Positions 27,301-32,741 of a stretch of DNA of 64,000 bases are shown here, piece after piece. The stretch covers positions 10,524,501 through 10,588,500 of the forward strand of contig JAPYXD010000701.1 of assembly GCA_030998225.1 (NCBI GenBank). The letters run 5' to 3'. Each line of letters opens with the position of its first letter. Within the stretch, counting starts at the first letter, position 1. The notes under the pieces are model-generated. The model searched no databases and was not told the origin of the DNA. It saw only the letters and a list, made by a program, of their open reading frames with translations. This DNA comes from Diplolepis rosae (Eukaryota; Arthropoda; Insecta; Hymenoptera; Diplolepididae). Made by a program: the position numbers and the translations under genes.

Positions 27301-30300
27301 TTAAGACAAATCTTTAATGAAGTTCAGGTTTATAAGAAAAATTTATTTTTAAGTAAGTGCCAAGGATTAGAGAATTTATTTCCATTGTTTCTAGTATTAA
27401 TAATGGTTAATATTATAATTAAAAATAGGGATTTGTAGAAATAAAGGCATTTAATCTCACCACAGCATCCTCTAGTTGTCACCCTGACGACCTTGACTGC
27501 ATATGGCTTGAGAAGATCAACTTTCCACCAAGGACTAGGCTCACTTTGAGTTTCTGTACACCGTTTCCCATCATGCTCGGTGCCAAAATCTCCATCATTT
27601 CCGTGACTGGCATCACCTCCTCTCACGGTGGTCGATTGATTAGCTGGTTTTCGAAAACCAACATTGGTTCCTATTCAAAAACCAAAATCCTAATAAGTTC
27701 GAATTGTTTTCCAAGTCAAACATTTTATAAAATTCTATATTTAATTTTTTTTTAAATCAATTTGAGGCCATGGGCCTACTTGACACGTGACCAAATATAT
27801 TTCTGTAAGATAAATTTTTACAGTCTTGTCACATATGAGAAATTTGAATATCTACTTTTTTTGAAAAATTAAGTTTATCAAATTTATCTGATAAAGATTC
27901 CGAAAATTAGGGCATTTTTGGAGTTTTTGAAAATTATTTTTTCAAATAATCGAACATTTAAACATAGGTTTCTAATAGTATTTGAAAATCTCTCCAAACT
28001 ATATCTATGACATTTTTTAATTTGATCATATTTAAGAAAGTTAGAGTACTTTAAAGATTGAAAAAAATCGCTGATCAAATTCTATTTTACAATAAAAAAT
28101 CTTTGGAAATTTTTTTTTTGATAATCATTGATGTTTTTACTGCTTGTAATTTTGAATGTAATGTAATAGAAATTGTATTCATAATTAAATACATATTTTG
28201 GAGCATTAATATAATTATTAATAATATCAAATTATTAATTGCTATGTTAATAACTTATATCGATTAATTATTATTATTTAAATAACAAGATAAATTGTTT
28301 GTACTCATTATTGCATTCATGTTGTAATAAAATGCACATTCAATATTACACAAATATATCTAATATTTCATACAAATTTAACTCTATTGACAAATGTTAA
28401 ATTTATTTACTTTTTATCTGAAACTTGTTTAAATTATTATTTGATGCAATTAAATGCAACCATATCGTAAGATTCACGGAAAAAATAGTTCAGTAAAGTT
28501 TATAAAACTGTTCAAGAGTTAATTTAACTATTTTTTTCCGTATTTGTAAAAAATTACTCAAAGAAATATTCGATCATTTCAACTCCTGTTCAAATTAGTA
28601 TCAATAATTATACTAAAGTTATACAAATACGCTATTGTCTCGGCGTATTTGCATTAGTTATTCGTTTTCTAAGGTTTTTTACTAACGATTTATTTATGGT
28701 CATTAAAGTTGTTGAGTCGCGTTGTCTATTCCTAATTAGAGAACAACGGCACCTTAAACCGATCTCGATTATTTCTGCCAGTGAGCGAATTCCCATGACG
28801 GTTCTCTGTGATTTTGCGGATGGAGAAAGGATTTCCCATCGGTAGTTCACTACGTGATACGATATTCCAAATGTACTCTCACGACTCGGAAAATTACAAG
28901 CTCTATGCACTTGTATTGGCTATTTAATTGCAGAGCATTAATCGCGATTTCAATGTCTTGTTAATTGTTTGTAATCGTAACAAAATCCGATGGAGGGCGT
29001 CTGCTTCTTGTTAGTAGCAGGATGCATTTGGCAAGAATTACATTACCAACAATAACAACAATCAAACGCCGTTACGCTAAAAATTTCACTGCTAAGATCT
29101 TTCTAAACGATGACTTTGATTGATGATTATTTCTTGTTTTCTATTTATTTATTTCATGATCCTTTGAATCCGGAAAAAGGGTTATCAGATTTGAATGCAT
29201 TTTAGTAAACTTTATCAAAGCCAAAAAAGAAAGGTAAAGTTCATTAAGGTAGTTGATCGACGAAAATTATATCTCAGGTAAAAATAGATAATTTTGCTTT
29301 CAAGAATAGCAATATTATTATTGAAGGGCTATTTTGGAAGAGAAAAGATTAATTTCCATGAAAAAAATTTGAAATACAGAAAAATAATTTTATTAATAAA
29401 TTTTATTTTTGCCCCAACTGTTTTTCTTATCGCTTCTTACCAAATTTTAAGAAATTATGCGATTCTAATAAATCATGTATCATTTTTTCAGAGAAAAGAT
29501 TTCCCACAACTTCACCGTTTCTGATTTTTAAAAATAAATTCTTTAATGGCTGAAACCATTAGAAAAACATTTTCCAAAACGAAATTTTTATAAACAAATT
29601 GCTGAATTTGATAATAATTTATTCATTTTCGAAAATTCGAAATGGTTAAGTTGTAGGGAATTTTTTTCTTGAAGAAGTGATTTGTAATTTATAAAAATTG
29701 CATAATTTTTAAAAATTTGGTAAATGGTAATTTTCTGTATTTCAAATTTTTTTCATGGAAAATAGCCCTTCAATAATAATATTGCTATTCTTAAAAGCGA
29801 AATTATCTATTTTTGCCTGAGGTCTAATTTTCGTGGATCAACTACCTTAATGAAGCTGGTAATAGTGCAAGTCAGTTATTGTTTATAATTAAATATCTGT
29901 CGAGTCACTTACCACAGAATGGAAGCTCTCCTTGCCACTTCCCTCTGTTATTGCAGTGTAGCGATCCAGTTCTGAAATTATGTAACAACAAAACAAGGTT
30001 AATGATATCATAGTAAGACAGGTAAATTTTGAATAAAGTCAATCTCCCAGCTTCGTTGCAGGACATACAAATCATTAAAAAGACAAAAAATTTGAAAAAT
30101 TTCACTGAGAATTTGAATCAATGAAATAGTTGGAAATAGGTTATTATTTCATTAGAAATCACTGATATTTTACTGAAAAATACTGAAATCCTCACTAAAG
30201 TTAATCAGTATAACTCAATCGATAAAACAGATTTTATAACAGTATCACAGTTTTTTACTGGAATACCAATAATTGTCAGTGAAATTTTTAGTGATGTGAA

Positions 30301-32450
30301 GGAGTAACTTATTTCTAGCTGTTTCATCAGTGAAATCTCACTCATTCAAATTCAGAAAGTTCTAGTACTTTTTTTCATTTTCTTAATGATTCTAAATTTT
30401 GAAAAATTTATTTCATTTTTTTCTTTTAAATTTTATAATCTTGTTTCTTTAGACAAAAGATTTCCAATCATTTAATTTTTCATTATTCAAAGCACCAAAG
30501 TTACAAATCTTTTTAGAAGATATTTCGTGAGATGCTTGAAATCCTTGCTAAATTAAACATTTAAGAATAATTGTGAAATTTAGAAAATTAAAAAGTAAAA
30601 ACCTCTGAGGAATTTGTTAAGAATGTTGTTGCAGCACAAAAATTAAAAACCAGATAATCAACCAAAATTTTGTTGAATCAGACAAATTCTATTTTGTTCG
30701 CCAACTCTCTAAATCTGAATCAGTCAAATTTTTACTGATTGAACCAGTAATATGCCTTTTCACTAGATCATCAGTGCAAAAATATTTTTCACTATCAAAT
30801 CAGTTAATTTTCACTGATTGAATCAATTAAAAAATATTTTTCACTGTTGAATCAGTTGCTTTTCACTGAAATAATCAGTGAAATTTAATTGATTTACAGT
30901 AACCTCTTTTTAGCTATTGCAATCAGTCAAATTTCACTGATAATCAGTAGATTTTGACTGATTTAAGTTTAGAGAGAAAAAAGTTTTGTACAATTAAGCA
31001 AGTGTTAAATCATTTTTCTGCGTTGCTAACAATAATATTAATTTAACTTCCACTCTTTAATCTTTACAACCACCAATTTTTAAAATTGCACCGTTAGTTT
31101 AAGTTAAAACTGTTGCATAAAGCTGTATTTTTTGCGGTTGCTAAAATACAAAGGAAGCTCGTTCGGGGTAGAGAAAGTTCAGAATTTTTCTATTAACAAC
31201 AAAAGAATCGTCGTTGTGGTCGGCTGGTATTGATATTCATAACTGTGTAACTATATATAATGAAACCACATTGGCAACTTTGCGTGAAATCGTGCTTTTA
31301 ACTTCCGGAGTGATTCGATAAATTCTTGAATAATAAAATCACAACCCTACATTTTCCATTTCAAGAAGCAGCATTCTTGCGAGTGATTTTCCAATTATTT
31401 ATCATTAAATATCTAATTTAGAAGAAAGTAATTTTATAGAATAGAAACTTGATTTCACCAATTAAAGGAAGAAGAAAATTAACATGAGTTGGAAATTTAC
31501 ATTGTTACATTCACCAGAAATTTGTTGTAAGATTTATAATATTCTATTATAGAGCTTCTGAGTGAAGGTGAATTTCTATTTTAATATTTATTCAGTATTC
31601 TTTGATTAATTTTAAACTATCAATGACGCTTAATTAATAATTATGACTTTAGTTGATTTTTTTGAATTTCATTAAATACTCTTAAGTTCACTTTTAGTCT
31701 TGCAATTGTTAATTAAGTAAAATTGAATTTTAACTGTCTTAAAAATCTGAGATTTTGTTTAATTTGTTTTAATTAGAATAATTAATTTTTATAATCATAC
31801 AATACAGAAGTTCCATGATTTACTGTCTTTTGAAAAATCGCTAATTAAACATATTTTAGAAATAATTCATTTCAGAACAAACGCAAATATATTTCGTTTT
31901 CATAAGAAAGATCATATAAAATATAACTCACGAGAGTAAACAAATTTATCCTCATTTAGGAAATTGATTCCGAGAGATCCTTGATTACTGAATCCAATCT
32001 AATTGCACCTAATCTAGATTGTTAGACATCATCAGGTTCCCGATTTTATTGCACATAACGTGACTTTCACGGAAATAATCGTGTGGCTCAGGTAAATCGT
32101 TATATTGATCTTCTAGATAAAAAGCCAAAAAAAGAGAGCAAAATATGATCGATGATCGTGATCCAATTTCTTTTTATAAAACTTACAGTTCTGTTGTTGC
32201 TTAGCTAGACTTGCTCGACTTCTTTATTTTAGACTTTCGAAAAAAATCTAAAGGATACCGCTATCTTCCGTCCACAGTAATTGCTATCTAGATTTCGAGA
32301 TTACGGTAAAAGTTAAAGATAAAGAGTCTTACCCGAAGATCTCGTAACCTGCATCACAGGTGTAGGTAGCAAGGGTTCCTACTTTTAAGGTCTCATCGGA
32401 TAAAGAAACCTTGGCGTTCATCGGAACTGCTGGCTGACCGCATTTCGTTC
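3229..32450 (-). CDS. fw: furrowed (fw) orthologue, selectin-like receptor; 21 exons, 5' end missing
   Basis: Spliced from 21 exons (borders given in the exon entries) to 3293 nt, equal to 1096 complete codons plus a stop. Residues are numbered from the first full codon at the 5' end. Domains: CCP1 1-58; FTP (fucolectin/tachylectin-4/pentraxin-1) about 59-201; C-type lectin about 203-349; ten CCPs 350-963; transmembrane helix about 979-999; cytoplasmic tail 1000-1096. Every CCP shows the Cys pattern and the late Trp before the last Cys. The domain order is that of Drosophila Furrowed, a homophilic adhesion protein of eye and bristle development reported to act with Frizzled in planar polarity (family knowledge). 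Domain borders fall at phase-1 introns, so modules are symmetric. The ATG and signal peptide lie upstream; see 58128-58287. Confidence 0.88.
3415..3651. repeat. small fold-back (hairpin) element
   Basis: Arms at about 3415-3508 and 3565-3651 are inverted copies: ACCAAATTTGGACCAAAAAA and CATTACCCAAAATAA on the left reappear reversed as TTATTTTGGGTAATG and TTTTTTGGTTCAAGTTTGGT. The arms end in AAGAATTCG / CGAATTCTT. It is intronic, between fw exons U and T. Confidence 0.6.
3743..3925 (-). CDS. fw: fw exon T: cytoplasmic tail with two YxN motifs
   Basis: Encodes [20 protein letters not shown] ... [12 protein letters not shown], then [20 protein letters not shown] and YDNP, nine residues apart, both fit the Y-x-N pattern that Grb2-type SH2 domains read when phosphorylated. 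Whether they are used is not known from sequence. Phase 2 both sides (acceptor TTTCAG, donor GG|GTAAGA). Confidence 0.92.
3999..4107 (-). CDS. fw: fw exon S: stalk and transmembrane helix
   Basis: Encodes the juxtamembrane [14 protein letters not shown] and a hydrophobic helix ([19 protein letters not shown]) followed by MRLRK. The basic residues mark the cytoplasmic side, giving a type I single-pass topology. Acceptor ACTTAG, phase 1 in, phase 2 out at GTAAGT. Confidence 0.92.
4199..4378 (-). CDS. fw: fw exon R: CCP11, membrane-proximal
   Basis: Complete [23 protein letters not shown] ... [17 protein letters not shown] ... [10 protein letters not shown]. It is the last sushi domain before the membrane. 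Acceptor TTGCAG, donor C|GTAAGT, phase 1 both sides. Confidence 0.9.
4447..4667. mobile_element. MITE family A copy 1
   Basis: Family A elements end in CTCTCTAAATNTGAATCAGT and its inverse and are built almost wholly from words like TTTCACTGAT, ATCAGTGAAA and TGACTGATT. This copy has a diverged left end (TTCTTTAAATTTG) and a good right end (GATTTAGAGAG). It lies in the intron between fw exons R and Q. Confidence 0.7.
4767..4940 (-). CDS. fw: fw exon Q: CCP10
   Basis: Complete [20 protein letters not shown] ... [17 protein letters not shown] ... [10 protein letters not shown]. Acceptor TTTCAG, donor G|GTAATT, phase 1 both sides. Confidence 0.9.
5097..5614. mobile_element. GGCC-rich TA-flanked MITE inserted in R element 1
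   Basis: Perfect 12-bp terminal inverted repeats CCCAAGTGCGAA / TTCGCACTTGGG, flanked by TA at 5095-5096 and 5615-5616. Joining the flanks gives CAAACTA + TTCCCGTTCAG, which matches the uninterrupted tandem unit elsewhere (CAAACTATCTACATTCAG), so the empty site is visible. Inside are many copies of GGCC-N-TGGGCC-like palindromic words, making it far more GC-rich than the surroundings. Long reading frames inside are by-products of this composition. Confidence 0.8.
7030..7063 (+). ncRNA. hammerhead-ribozyme-like core (copy R1, mutated)
   Basis: Reads CTGATGA, a 5-bp stem GGCTC/GAGCC closing loop CGATCA, then GGAAC where the consensus has GAAAC. The two invariant boxes and stem II of a hammerhead are recognisable, but the change in the GAAA box should inactivate this copy. 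No clear stem III was found. Confidence 0.35.
7138..7317 (-). CDS. fw: fw exon P: CCP9
   Basis: Complete [22 protein letters not shown] ... [17 protein letters not shown] ... [10 protein letters not shown]. Acceptor TTTCAG, donor G|GTAGGA, phase 1 both sides. Confidence 0.9.
7364..8597. mobile_element. possible element with CpG-rich ends
   Basis: Two CpG-rich segments (about 7370-7510 and 8445-8575, with words such as GTGCGGGTCACGTGTG and CACGCGTGCGTGCGTC) bracket 0.9 kb of AT-rich sequence. The outer ends are roughly inverted (CCCAGATAA at left, TTATTTTCTGGG at right). No clear target duplication was found. It lies in the intron between fw exons P and O. Confidence 0.4.
8906..9151 (-). CDS. 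fw: fw exon O: CCP8 with an extended loop
   Basis: Complete CCP ([20 protein letters not shown] ... [17 protein letters not shown] ... [10 protein letters not shown]) in a 246-nt exon, 66 nt longer than the usual 174-180. The surplus lies between Cys1 and Cys2 (about [18 protein letters not shown]) and would enlarge the hypervariable loop. Acceptor TTTTTAG, donor T|GTAAGT, phase 1 both sides. Confidence 0.9.
9392..9571 (-). CDS. fw: fw exon N: CCP7
   Basis: Complete [23 protein letters not shown] ... [17 protein letters not shown] ... [13 protein letters not shown] is a possible N-glycosylation site. Acceptor TTACAG, donor G|GTAAAA, phase 1 both sides. Confidence 0.9.
9830..10003 (-). CDS. 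fw: fw exon M: CCP6
   Basis: Complete [22 protein letters not shown] ... [17 protein letters not shown] ... [10 protein letters not shown]. Acceptor TTAAAG, donor T|GTAAGT, phase 1 both sides. Confidence 0.88.
10313..10547 (-). CDS. fw: fw exon L: end of CCP4 plus complete CCP5
   Basis: Starts in phase 0 after TTGAAG with [17 protein letters not shown], the end of CCP4. It runs on without an intron into CCP5 ([16 protein letters not shown] ... [17 protein letters not shown] ... KWSRDTPSC). It is the only exon holding parts of two CCPs, so the intron expected between them appears to have been lost or moved. Confidence 0.9.
10819..11176. mobile_element. hAT-type non-autonomous element 1
   Basis: Ends CAGTGGCGTAACT and AGTTAC-type inverse TACGCCACTG, 358 bp, with a perfect 8-bp target duplication ATTGTGAT at 10811-10818 and 11177-11184. 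The 8-bp duplication and CAG-type ends are those of hAT transposons. There is no transposase frame. It is intronic, between fw exons L and K. Confidence 0.9.
11349..11467 (-). CDS. fw: fw exon K: first part of CCP4
   Basis: Encodes [20 protein letters not shown] and then [19 protein letters not shown], stopping in phase 0 before GTAAGA. The remaining two Cys of the domain are in the next exon, so this CCP is interrupted by an intron. Confidence 0.9.
11609..11788 (-). CDS. fw: fw exon J: CCP3
   Basis: Complete CCP of 180 nt: [16 protein letters not shown] ... [18 protein letters not shown] ... [10 protein letters not shown]. Acceptor TTTTAG, donor T|GTGAGT, phase 1 both sides. Confidence 0.9.
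11894..12070 (-). CDS. fw: fw exon I: CCP2
   Basis: One complete sushi domain: [20 protein letters not shown] ... [17 protein letters not shown] ... [10 protein letters not shown]. Phase 1 both sides (acceptor TTATAG, donor T|GTAAGA). It opens the run of ten CCPs that follows the lectin domain. Confidence 0.9.
12118..12575. repeat. fold-back repeat family C, copy 1
   Basis: The left end ATCCGCCACCTTTAATATTT and GAGTTTAGACCTTCCATAT is inverted at the right (ATGGAAGGTATAAACTC). Inside are AACCAATTGTCGTGAT and GTAGCAACTTTTTGG. Related copies lie at 37080-37572 and 54831-55570. Confidence 0.6.
12578..13025. repeat. repeat family D, truncated copy
   Basis: Shares GAAAAAGATTCTCTACAACTTGACTG, in both orientations, and the right end GCCTGAGGCCTAATTTTTGC ... 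CCTTAAGG with the complete family D element at 29240-29854. The left end is missing, lost against the neighbouring family C copy. Confidence 0.5.
13538..13687 (-). CDS. fw: fw exon H: end of C-type lectin domain
   Basis: Contains [27 protein letters not shown] and HWICQS. QPN occupies the site of the EPN/QPD calcium and sugar motif, and WND supplies the second calcium-binding pair, so calcium binding looks retained. QPN mixes the mannose-type and galactose-type motifs, so specificity cannot be assigned. Acceptor TTTCAG, donor A|GTAAGT, phase 1 both sides. Confidence 0.92.
13688..15616. other. intron inside the lectin domain; unique island at 14330-14650
   Basis: Mostly AT-rich sequence without recognised repeats. 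The stretch 14330-14650 is more GC-rich and of unique texture (for example GAACGTTCTGAAACGTAACT). A second, smaller patch lies near 15300-15400. Neither looks coding, so they could be regulatory. Confidence 0.3.
15617..15743 (-). CDS. fw: fw exon G: middle of C-type lectin domain
   Basis: Encodes [19 protein letters not shown] then [20 protein letters not shown] and WVDG. The conserved WIGA core and the W.W.DG strand of CTLDs are clear. Acceptor TTTTCAG, phase 0 in, phase 1 out at GTAAGT. Confidence 0.9.
15938..17195. repeat. long imperfect palindrome (fold-back element F)
   Basis: Outer arms at about 15945-16090 and 17047-17192 are inverted copies (TTTTTCCAGTTTTACAAATT against AATTTGTAAAACTGGAAAAA). 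Inner segments also pair (for example ATGAAATACGTCAAATTTAT near 16365 with its inverse near 16985). The centre carries ACGCCTTTTTTGTTCTAAG, shared with a smaller copy at 22130-22730. No coding frame. Confidence 0.6.
17257..17272 (+). repeat. run of 16 G
   Basis: A G16 homopolymer in otherwise AT-rich sequence, followed by GGAGGGGGGAAGGGG at about 17333. On the gene strand this is a C-run in the intron just downstream of fw exon F. The run length is prone to sequencing error. Confidence 0.85.
17491..17654 (-). CDS. fw: fw exon F: start of C-type lectin domain
   Basis: Follows TTTTTGCAG and encodes [10 protein letters not shown], then [33 protein letters not shown]. It holds the early Cys residues and the SF..AR..C...GGDL helix motif of C-type lectins. 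Phase 1 in, phase 0 out at GTAGAA. Confidence 0.9.
17784..18440. repeat. repeat family D, copy 2
   Basis: Begins inside the left terminal repeat (ACGAAAATTAGACCTCAGG) and ends with TGAGGTCTAATTTTCGTGATC ... ACTACCTTAA. The interior has AGCAATATTATTATTGAAG and inverted arms around TCTCTACAACTT. The outermost left bases are missing compared with the complete copy at 29240-29854. Confidence 0.6.
18436..19569. repeat. composite inverted-repeat element with hammerhead-like motif
   Basis: Terminal repeats CCTTAAGGCAGTTGTCGTGC and the inverse of GTTAAGGTAGTTGTCCTGCC enclose 1.13 kb. Inside, a near-perfect inverted repeat of about 80 bp (18731-18813 against 19034-19119, containing AACCATAGAAATTTGTAAAG) brackets a spacer holding the hammerhead-like R4 motif. 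It lies between fw exons F and E. Confidence 0.6.
19008..19040 (+). ncRNA. hammerhead-like core (copy R4, degenerate)
   Basis: CTGAAGA, a weak stem GGC...GCC, then CCGAAACGTTTGCC. The right arm of the surrounding inverted repeat begins directly after GAAAC. The first box differs from CTGATGA by one base, so activity is unlikely. Confidence 0.3.
19850..20190. repeat. head-to-head pair of degenerate tRNA-derived SINE heads
   Basis: The plus strand at 20094-20175 has GTCGGAC...GTGTAGCTCAGTGG (an A-box-like word). The minus strand at about 19855-19920 reads AAGTAGCTCATTGATAAGAG with CGACCAGCAATCGAAAAG. The stretch between them is itself palindromic (ACACCGTTAT / ATAACGGTTT). Both resemble the tRNA-like head at 24204-24274. 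Confidence 0.55.
20404..20526 (-). CDS. fw: fw exon E: end of FTP domain
   Basis: Encodes [19 protein letters not shown] and then [21 protein letters not shown]. The C...GQYVFLQL...LSLCEVEVF pattern is the conserved C-terminal signature of FTP domains. Acceptor TTACAG, donor G|GTAAAA, phase 1 both sides. Confidence 0.9.
20798..21017. mobile_element. MITE family A copy 2
   Basis: A 220-bp copy with CTCTCTAAATTTG at the left and CAGATTTAGAGAG at the right. It is flanked by TAGTA on both sides (20793-20797 and 21018-21022). It sits inside an older, diverged sequence of similar CACTGAT words (about 20700-21200). Confidence 0.8.
21343..21783. mobile_element. hAT-type non-autonomous element 2
   Basis: Ends CAGTGGCGTAACTAC and GTAGTTACGCAACTG, 441 bp, with a perfect 8-bp target duplication ACTTTTAT at 21335-21342 and 21784-21791. 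Same terminal family as the 10819-11176 copy, but with a different interior. No transposase. Confidence 0.9.
22130..22730. repeat. fold-back element F, smaller copy
   Basis: The ends AAAATGAAAGGCGTCAAAAT (near 22208) and ATTTTGACGCCTTTCATTTT (near 22676) are inverted. The centre shares CGCCTTTTTTGTTCTAAGTT and CTAAAAACAT.AATTATTTCGGG with 16733-16870. Confidence 0.5.
22996..23230. mobile_element. MITE family A, long-form fragment
   Basis: Left end CTCTCTAAACCTGAATCAGT, then GATGAATCAGTGCCCTGGT, which is the inverse of the right part of the 471-bp copy at 57583-58053. The far end is missing next to the palindrome starting at 23327. Confidence 0.6.
23327..23999. mobile_element. fold-back element, 290-bp arms
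   Basis: Ends ACACAGGTC / GACCTGTGT. Arms of about 290 bp are highly similar inverted copies (for example CATCACGTCAGGTTTTTGAG and GGGTGCTCAAATAAAGCGAA each have inverses) around a spacer at about 23621-23695. The RNA or single strand would form one very long hairpin. The 82-residue frame at 23513-23761 spans the hairpin and is not a gene. Confidence 0.8.
24128..24407 (+). mobile_element. tRNA-derived SINE within inverted-repeat flanks
   Basis: A tRNA-like head (24204-24274) is followed by an A/T-rich tail with a hairpin (AAAGATTTTCAAATTCTTTA and inverse). All lies between inverted copies of GTTGAGTTTGAAATTTTTGT (24151-24170 and inverse at about 24364-24383). Tail sequences recur at 47069-47125 and, inverted, at 47800-47890. 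Confidence 0.65.
24204..24274 (+). tRNA. tRNA-like SINE head, probably not a functional tRNA
   Basis: Folds as a near-complete tRNA: D-stem GCTC/GAGC, a perfect 5-bp T-stem CTGGG/CCCAG with loop CTCGAAT, and 6 of 7 acceptor pairs. The anticodon loop would be CCGGCAA (GGC at 34-36), but position 33 is C instead of the invariant U. Other copies exist in the window, so this is best read as the promoter-bearing head of a SINE. Confidence 0.4.
24806..24965. other. unique GATCG-rich intronic island
   Basis: Clustered words GGATCGATCGATTTGACGAG, TGATGATGCGAACGAT and TCGATCGTCACGATCGAC in an AT-rich intron. It is unlike the repeats around it and shows no coding frame. A similar texture recurs at 36835-36975. 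Candidate regulatory element only. Confidence 0.25.
25057..25152 (-). CDS. fw: fw exon D: middle of FTP domain
   Basis: This 96-nt exon, TTGCAG to G|GTAAGA, encodes [19 protein letters not shown] followed by [13 protein letters not shown]. Phase 1 on both sides. The IRVGN and NPLCA segments are normal mid-domain FTP strands. Confidence 0.88.
   Translation of the reverse strand, partial: VISHSKILRFVLEIVVQSYNEIHFAPGFLVP
25153..26978. other. AT-rich intron with diverged repeat remnants
   Basis: Traces of the 500-bp repeat B (GATATTTCAGTACAATTGATCG near 25473, inverted words near 25580) and of an old element with ends CACTGGAAAAA / CTCTCAGTG (about 26351-26640). Nothing coding. Confidence 0.3.
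26984..27300. mobile_element. TTAA-flanked (piggyBac-type) MITE 1
   Basis: Terminal inverted repeats of about 40 bp begin GGCCATGGACCAACCTGGTC and continue through ACGTGACTAGATTCCTAC. They are flanked by TTAA at 26980-26983 and 27301-27304, the duplication made by piggyBac-type transposases. The centre is a second hairpin (GTTTATAATTATAAA). One-sided relatives lie near 27768 and 50815. Confidence 0.8.
27461..27670 (-). CDS. fw: fw exon C: first half of FTP lectin domain
   Basis: Begins [19 protein letters not shown], matching the opening of F-type lectin/FTP domains (NVA..KPA.QSST..GG). It continues with [17 protein letters not shown], the PSPWWKVDL motif typical of this fold, and [11 protein letters not shown]. 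Acceptor AATAG, donor G|GTGAGA, phase 1 to phase 1. The domain belongs to the F5/8C-like jelly-roll superfamily that often binds fucose. Binding here is not shown. Confidence 0.9.
28610..29120. other. unique, GC-richer intronic island
   Basis: About 500 bp without repeats and with higher GC than its surroundings, containing homeodomain-like TAATTG words and GCGTTGTCTATTC. A 92-codon minus-strand frame exists, but it has no recognisable domain and no splice link to fw. It could be an enhancer in the intron between exons C and B. Confidence 0.3.
29240..29854. mobile_element. repeat family D, complete copy
   Basis: Perfect 19-bp terminal inverted repeats (TTCATTAAGGTAGTTGATC) extended by imperfect ACGAAAATTA...CTCAGG, total 615 bp. 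The interior shows AGCAATATTATTATTGAAGG at both ends in opposite orientation, so it is also a fold-back structure. Only about 58 bp separate it from fw exon B. Confidence 0.75.
29913..29971 (-). CDS. fw: fw exon B: end of CCP1
   Basis: This 59-nt exon lies between TTTCAG and GTAAGT. It encodes [19 protein letters not shown] and so completes CCP1 with Cys3, Trp and Cys4. Phase 2 in and phase 1 out match both neighbours. It is short and lies in a repeat-rich intron, so automated prediction could easily miss it. Confidence 0.88.
30705..30976. mobile_element. MITE family A copy 3
   Basis: Left CTCTCTAAATCTG, right TAAGTTTAGAGAG, flanked by AA on both sides, 272 bp. An older degenerate patch of the same word type lies at about 30100-30355. 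Confidence 0.75.
32100..32330. other. unique intronic sequence next to fw exon A
   Basis: Non-repetitive, with GATCGATGATCGTGATCC and balanced composition, immediately downstream of the CCP1 exon donor. No coding frame. Possibly regulatory. Confidence 0.2.
32333..32450 (-). CDS. fw: fw exon A: first part of CCP1
   Basis: Starts after TTTCAG in phase 1 and reads [15 protein letters not shown] onward through [12 protein letters not shown]. It ends in phase 2 before GTAAGA. It contains Cys1 and Cys2 of the N-terminal sushi domain. The domain is split inside by an intron, unlike most of the later CCPs. This is the most 5' exon that can be assigned with confidence. Confidence 0.88.
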
Positions 32451-32500
32451 CTGAAACAAAAAATTACAAAAATCAGAAAACTGTAGATTTTTCTTGGTTA

Positions 32501-32741
32501 CTCTCTAAATCTGAATCAGTCAAATTTTCACGTACTGAATCAGTGATTTGACTTTTTACTGTTAAATCAGTTAATTTCCACTGATTCATCAGAGACAAAT
32601 ATTTTTCACGGCCAAATCAGTTAATTTTCACTGATTGGATCAGAGAAATTTGACTGATTCACAGTAACCCTTTTTTAGCTATTTGAATTAGTCAAATTTC
32701 ACTGATAATCAGTAGATTTTGATTGATTCAGATTTAGAGAG
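32501..32741. mobile_element. MITE family A copy 4
   Basis: CTCTCTAAATCTG to CAGATTTAGAGAG, 241 bp, flanked by TTA on both sides (32498-32500 and 32742-32744). It lies only 50 bp upstream of fw exon A. Confidence 0.8.

Noticed and set aside
28632..28910. 92-codon minus-strand frame between fw exons C and B
   Set aside because: Phase and borders do not fit fw splicing, and exons C and B join cleanly without it.
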